Shown piece after piece: positions 14,237-17,131 of a stretch of 17,131 nt of DNA; position 1 is the stretch's first letter; each line of letters opens with the position of its first letter. The translations under genes were made by a program, and so were the position numbers. The notes under the pieces are model-generated. The model was not told where the DNA came from. It saw only the letters and a program-made list of their open reading frames with translations, and did no database searches. Source of the DNA: Flavobacteriales bacterium (GTDB taxonomy: Bacteria; Bacteroidota; Bacteroidia; Flavobacteriales; Weeksellaceae); contig CAAGLV010000119.1 of the NCBI GenBank assembly GCA_900770875.1, positions 1-17,131 of the forward strand, read 5' to 3'.

Positions 14237-15460
14237 TTATCCTAACATACGAATTGCGGTTTTTAAGCCATCAATAAATATATCAATTTCTTCTTTTGTA
14301 TTATAGATTCCAAAAGATGCACGAACCGTTCCTGGAATCCCAAAATGGTGCATAATTGGCTGCGCACAGTGATGACCTGTACGTACTGCAATTCCTTTTT
14401 TATCTAAAATCATTCCGACATCCGATGAATGTACTCCATCTAATTTTAAATTAAAAGAAACTGCTCCCGAATGTTTTGCATCTTTTGCATAAATCACAAC
14501 TTCTTCAAATTCTGATAAACGCTCAATCGTATAGTCAACTAACTCGTCTTCGTAAGCATGAATTGCTTCAATTCCGATTGAATTAATGAAATCAACTGCT
14601 GCTCCTAAACCGATAATTCCGGCAACATCTGGCGTACCAGCTTCAAATTTAAAAGGTAAACAAGCATACGTAGAAACTTCCATTGTTACATCTTTAATCA
14701 TCTCTCCTCCTCCATGGAAAGGTGGTAATTGATTTAAGATTTCTTCTTTTCCATATAAAATCCCGATTCCGGTTGGTCCGTACATCTTATGACCAGAAAA
14801 CGCCAAGAAATCAGCATCTAAAGCTTGTACATCTATTTTTGTATGCGGAACCGATTGCGCACCATCAATTAAAACCCAAGCACCTTTTGCGTGAGCTTTT
14901 TCGATAATTGTTTCGATTGGATTAACAACACCTAACGCATTCGAAACTTGATTTACACAAACCAATTTCGTTTTATCCGTTAATAATTCATCCAATTTTG
15001 CGATATCTAAAATACCTTCAGCCGTTAACGGAATGTATTTTAACTTCGCTCCTGTACGCTGCGTTACCAATTGCCAAGGCACAATATTCGAGTGATGTTC
15101 GATTTCTGTAATAATAATCTCATCATCAGCCGTTAATAATTGACCAATTGTGTTCGCTACTAAATTGATTGATTCTGTTGTACCACGTGTGAAGATTACT
15201 TCGTGATCGTGTTTTGCATTGATAAATGCTTGAATTTTACGACGAGATTCTTCCATTAAATCAGTTGCTTCCTGGCTTAATGTGTGAATTCCGCGGTGTA
15301 CATTTGCATTGTATTTTTCGTAATATTCGTCTAAAACATCTAATACAACTTTTGGCTTTTGAGAAGTAGCTCCGTTATCAAAGTAAACTAATGGTTTCCC
15401 ATTTACTTCGCGATTTAAAATCGGAAACTGACTTCTTATATCTTGAATATCTAATGACAT
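14237..15460 (-). CDS. sufS: Cysteine desulfurase SufS (group II, PLP-dependent)
   Basis: Takes sulfur from cysteine to build Fe-S clusters, with SufBCD as the scaffold; cytoplasmic. At 407 aa it has full SufS length. Visible are the N-terminal YFDNGATSQKP (26-36), the VHRGIHTLS block, the PLP-stacking His in ITEIEHHSNIVPW (His122/123), the DGAQS motif with Asp199, the Schiff-base lysine in SGHKMYGP (Lys225), and the persulfide cysteine in RTGHHCAQP (Cys365). The last two lie at almost the same positions as in E. coli SufS (Lys226, Cys364). It is downstream of sufD across a 153-nt spacer that contains heptamer repeats and a terminator. Directly downstream is a terminator, not sufE, so its sulfur-acceptor partner must be encoded elsewhere. 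Confidence 0.97.
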   Translation of the reverse strand: MSLDIQDIRSQFPILNREVNGKPLVYFDNGATSQKPKVVLDVLDEYYEKYNANVHRGIHTLSQEATDLMEESRRKIQAFINAKHDHEVIFTRGTTESINLVANTIGQLLTADDEIIITEIEHHSNIVPWQLVTQRTGAKLKYIPLTAEGILDIAKLDELLTDKTKLVCVNQVSNALGVVNPIETIIEKAHAKGAWVLIDGAQSVPHTKIDVQALDADFLAFSGHKMYGPTGIGILYGKEEILNQLPPFHGGGEMIKDVTMEVSTYACLPFKFEAGTPDVAGIIGLGAAVDFINSIGIEAIHAYEDELVDYTIERLSEFEEVVIYAKDAKHSGAVSFNLKLDGVHSSDVGMILDKKGIAVRTGHHCAQPIMHHFGIPGTVRASFGIYNTKEEIDIFIDGLKTAIRMLG

Positions 15461-15467
15461 TATTATA

Positions 15468-15608
15468 AAGTTTTAAGTTATGAGTTATGAGTTATGAGCT
15501 TCCTCAAAATTAAGAACAAAAAAAGTAAGTATTCAAAATTGCTTTAAATACTTACTTTATATTTTAAAATAAGTTTACTTAAAACTTATTACTTAATACT
15601 TATAACTC
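15468..15608. repeat. Opposed arrays of degenerate heptamers in the sufD-sufS spacer
   Basis: The left arm (15468-15498) contains tandem 7-mers of the type (A/G)AGTTAT, about 4.5 copies: AAGTTTT, AAGTTAT, GAGTTAT twice. The right arm (15574-15608) contains five 7-mers ending in ACTT or ACTC (TTTACTT, AAAACTT, ATTACTT, AATACTT, ATAACTC), the reverse complement of the same family. Between the arms sits the terminator stem at 15522-15558. Confidence 0.8.
15518..15558 (-). terminator. Terminator between sufD and sufS
   Basis: A 12-bp perfect stem AAAGTAAGTATT/AATACTTACTTT (15522-15533 with 15547-15558) has a 13-nt loop. On the - strand it is followed by seven T's (15518-15524). It lies 56 nt after the sufD stop in the direction of transcription and upstream of sufS, so it could lower sufS expression relative to sufCD. 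Confidence 0.75.
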
Positions 15609-15613
15609 AAATA

Positions 15614-16933
15614 TTAATTTAATTCGAAATCAATATCTACACCTAATTTAGCTGCGATTAAGTGATTTACTACATTTTGTACTTCTTCAATTTCTACACG
15701 TTGTAAAGCATCTGATGCGAAAGCATATAATAATAATGCTTTTGCTTCTTTCTTAGGAATACCACGTTGTTGCATGTAGAATAATGAATCTTCTGCTAAC
15801 TGACCAACTGTACATCCGTGAGAACATTTTACGTCATCAGCAAAAATCTCTAACTGAGGTTTTGTGTTGATTGAAGCAGTATCAGATAATAATACGTTGT
15901 TATTTTGTTGGAACGCATTTAATTTCTGAGCTTCTTTGTGAACGTAAATTTTTCCGTTGAAAACACCTTCTGATTTACCGTCATAAATTCCTTTGTATAA
16001 CTCGTGAGATTCACAATTAGGGAAATTATGCTCAACAAATGTATGGTGATCCACGTGTTGTTTATTCTCGATCATTGTAATACCATCCATTACCGAGTTA
16101 CAGTTTTCTCCGTTTTGGAAGAAGTTTAGGTTGTTACGAACAACTTTACCTCCAAATGCGAAAGTGAAAACGTGCGCACGAGAATCGCGCTCTTGGTTGA
16201 TATATGTATTATCAATTAAAGATGCATTATCTGTATCGTTTTGAAATTTGTATAAGTATAAATCAGCGTTTTTACCCACGTTTACTTCCGTTAATGCATT
16301 CGTTAAGTTTGCAGTTTCGTTTAAAGTTACGTGTTTTTCGATGATTTGTACTTTCGCTTGATCTCCAATTACAACTAAATTACGTGGCTGTAATAAAGCT
16401 TCTTGCGTATTTCCTGTTGCGATGTATAACACTTCGATTGGTGTTTCTACGATTTTGTTTTTAGCAACTTGTACGAAAATTCCTTCTGTTGCATATGCAT
16501 TATTTAAAGCAACAAAAGCTTCGTTTTTTAATGCAATTTTTCCGTAGAATTGTTCTACAACTTCTTGGTAAGAAGCATCAACTAAAACCTCGCTTAAAGG
16601 TTTAATCGTTACTTCTTCTGAAGCGATAGAAGATAATGCTGTATTAAATTTACCGTTTACGAAAACAACTTTATTCGACTCTAAGTTGTTTACAAATAAA
16701 CCGTTGATTGTTTCAGCATTAACTGTTGCTTCTTCAGCATTTAAAGTATAATCTACTTTTACTAAAGGTGCAACATTTGTATATTTCCATTCTTCGTCTT
16801 TACGTTTCGGGAAACCTTCGTTATTAAAGATTTCAATCGCTTCCTTACGTAATCCATCAACTGTTGGATTTGTTTGGTTCGCTTCTAAAAACGCATTGTG
16901 ACGAGAAACTAAATTTTCTTTTAAATCAATCAT
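15614..16933 (-). CDS. sufD: Fe-S cluster assembly protein SufD
   Basis: Part of the SufBCD scaffold on which Fe-S clusters are built; cytoplasmic. At 439 aa it has family length. The N-terminal region has the helical FPKRKDEEWKYTN (42-54) typical of SufB/SufD. A long right-handed beta-helix region follows (about 90-370). The C-terminal block KCSHGCTVGQL (369-379) carries Cys370 and His372, matching the E. coli SufD block around His360, which takes part in cluster formation; the end contains KEAKALLLYAFASDALQRVE. It is read as SufD and not SufB because it lacks the large insertion of SufB and is shorter than SufB's usual length of about 480 or more. It follows sufC with a spacer of about 108 nt made of heptamer repeats. 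Confidence 0.97.
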   Translation of the reverse strand: MIDLKENLVSRHNAFLEANQTNPTVDGLRKEAIEIFNNEGFPKRKDEEWKYTNVAPLVKVDYTLNAEEATVNAETINGLFVNNLESNKVVFVNGKFNTALSSIASEEVTIKPLSEVLVDASYQEVVEQFYGKIALKNEAFVALNNAYATEGIFVQVAKNKIVETPIEVLYIATGNTQEALLQPRNLVVIGDQAKVQIIEKHVTLNETANLTNALTEVNVGKNADLYLYKFQNDTDNASLIDNTYINQERDSRAHVFTFAFGGKVVRNNLNFFQNGENCNSVMDGITMIENKQHVDHHTFVEHNFPNCESHELYKGIYDGKSEGVFNGKIYVHKEAQKLNAFQQNNNVLLSDTASINTKPQLEIFADDVKCSHGCTVGQLAEDSLFYMQQRGIPKKEAKALLLYAFASDALQRVEIEEVQNVVNHLIAAKLGVDIDFELN

Positions 16934-16940
16934 CTTTTAT

Positions 16941-17038
16941 TAGATTTTAGATTCTAGATACTAGATGTGAGATTTTAGATGTAAGATTTTAGATAAACTA
17001 ATTTCTAACTTCTAATTTCTAACCTCTAACTTCTAAAA
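16941..17038. repeat. 98-bp array of opposed 7-bp repeats in the sufC-sufD spacer
   Basis: Eight contiguous 7-mers of the form TAGATNN occupy 16941-16996 (TAGATTT, TAGATTC, TAGATAC, TAGATGT, GAGATTT, TAGATGT, AAGATTT, TAGATAA). They are followed without a break by six of the form TCTAANN (16997-17038: ACTAATT, TCTAACT, TCTAATT, TCTAACC, TCTAACT, TCTAAAA). The second set is the reverse complement of a TTAGA-type heptamer, so the two arms oppose each other and could fold into a long imperfect hairpin. It fills nearly the whole spacer. Confidence 0.88.
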
Positions 17039-17041
17039 TAA

Positions 17042-17131
17042 TTAGATTCCTGCCTCTTCTTTAACCCAGTCGTAACCTTTTTCTTCTAATTCTAAAGCTA
17101 ATTCTTTACCTCCAGATTTGATGATTTTTCC
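17042..17131 (-). CDS. sufC: Fe-S assembly ATPase SufC, C-terminal end only
   Basis: The frame is open to the window edge on the - strand and ends at TAA (17042-17044). The visible 29 residues include GKIIKSGGKELALELEEKG followed by YDWVKEEAGI, which is the typical C-terminus of SufC, the ABC-type ATPase of the SufBCD complex. None of the nucleotide-binding motifs are inside the window, so the call rests on this tail and on its place directly upstream of sufD. The N-terminal part of about 220 residues lies outside. Confidence 0.88.
   Translation of the reverse strand, partial: GKIIKSGGKELALELEEKGYDWVKEEAGI

Noticed and set aside
15461..15613. The tandem TTATGAG copies considered as a CRISPR array or phage attachment site.
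   Set aside because: The unit is only 7 bp with no unique spacers, and no cas or integrase gene is present; it fits a degenerate heptamer array.

Overview
The window reads as a chromosomal segment from a low-GC member of the Bacteroidota, most likely a flavobacterium (order Flavobacteriales; a Weeksellaceae-type genus is only a guess). The case rests on strongly A/T-biased codons, start codons without clear Shine-Dalgarno sequences, several TAnnTTTG -7 promoter elements, and lineage-typical proteins: an S46 dipeptidyl peptidase, a GLPGLI-family protein, a di-haem cytochrome lipoprotein, and a suf cluster in the order sufC-sufD-sufS. No rRNA, tRNA, CRISPR array, transposase, integrase or phage gene was seen. 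No gene-free gap exceeds 300 bases; the largest is about 234 bases, upstream of dnaA.

Layout. Positions 1-1277 hold the 3' part of aspS (+). Two terminators with the same palindromic core then bracket a small membrane-anchored orphan gene (-). Next come a di-haem c-type cytochrome lipoprotein (-) and an APC-family amino acid permease (-). A short orphan gene (+) converges on a haem oxygenase (-). After that lie a secreted S46 dipeptidyl peptidase (-), apt (-), a 4HBT acyl-CoA thioesterase (-) and an 87-residue orphan (-). At about 8.7-8.9 kb the direction switches to dnaA (+), followed closely by a low-molecular-weight protein tyrosine phosphatase and a short RsmI-like methyltransferase. That methyltransferase converges on a SanA/YdcF-like membrane protein, and the two genes share a TTAA stop.

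From 12.2 to 13.4 kb a HipA-like kinase gene overlaps a DUF3037 gene by 26 nt and is closed by a 24-bp perfect hairpin. No hipB-like antitoxin is nearby. This is the best candidate in the window for a poorly described two-gene system. A GLPGLI-family gene (+) follows and converges on the suf cluster (-): sufS, sufD and the C-terminal end of sufC.

The suf intergenic spacers are unusual. Both are built from degenerate 7-bp repeats in two opposed arms with different consensus sequences, and the sufD-sufS spacer also carries a convincing terminator. Most of the remaining genes are housekeeping genes separated by well-formed, often bidirectional, intrinsic terminators, so most appear to be short transcription units.
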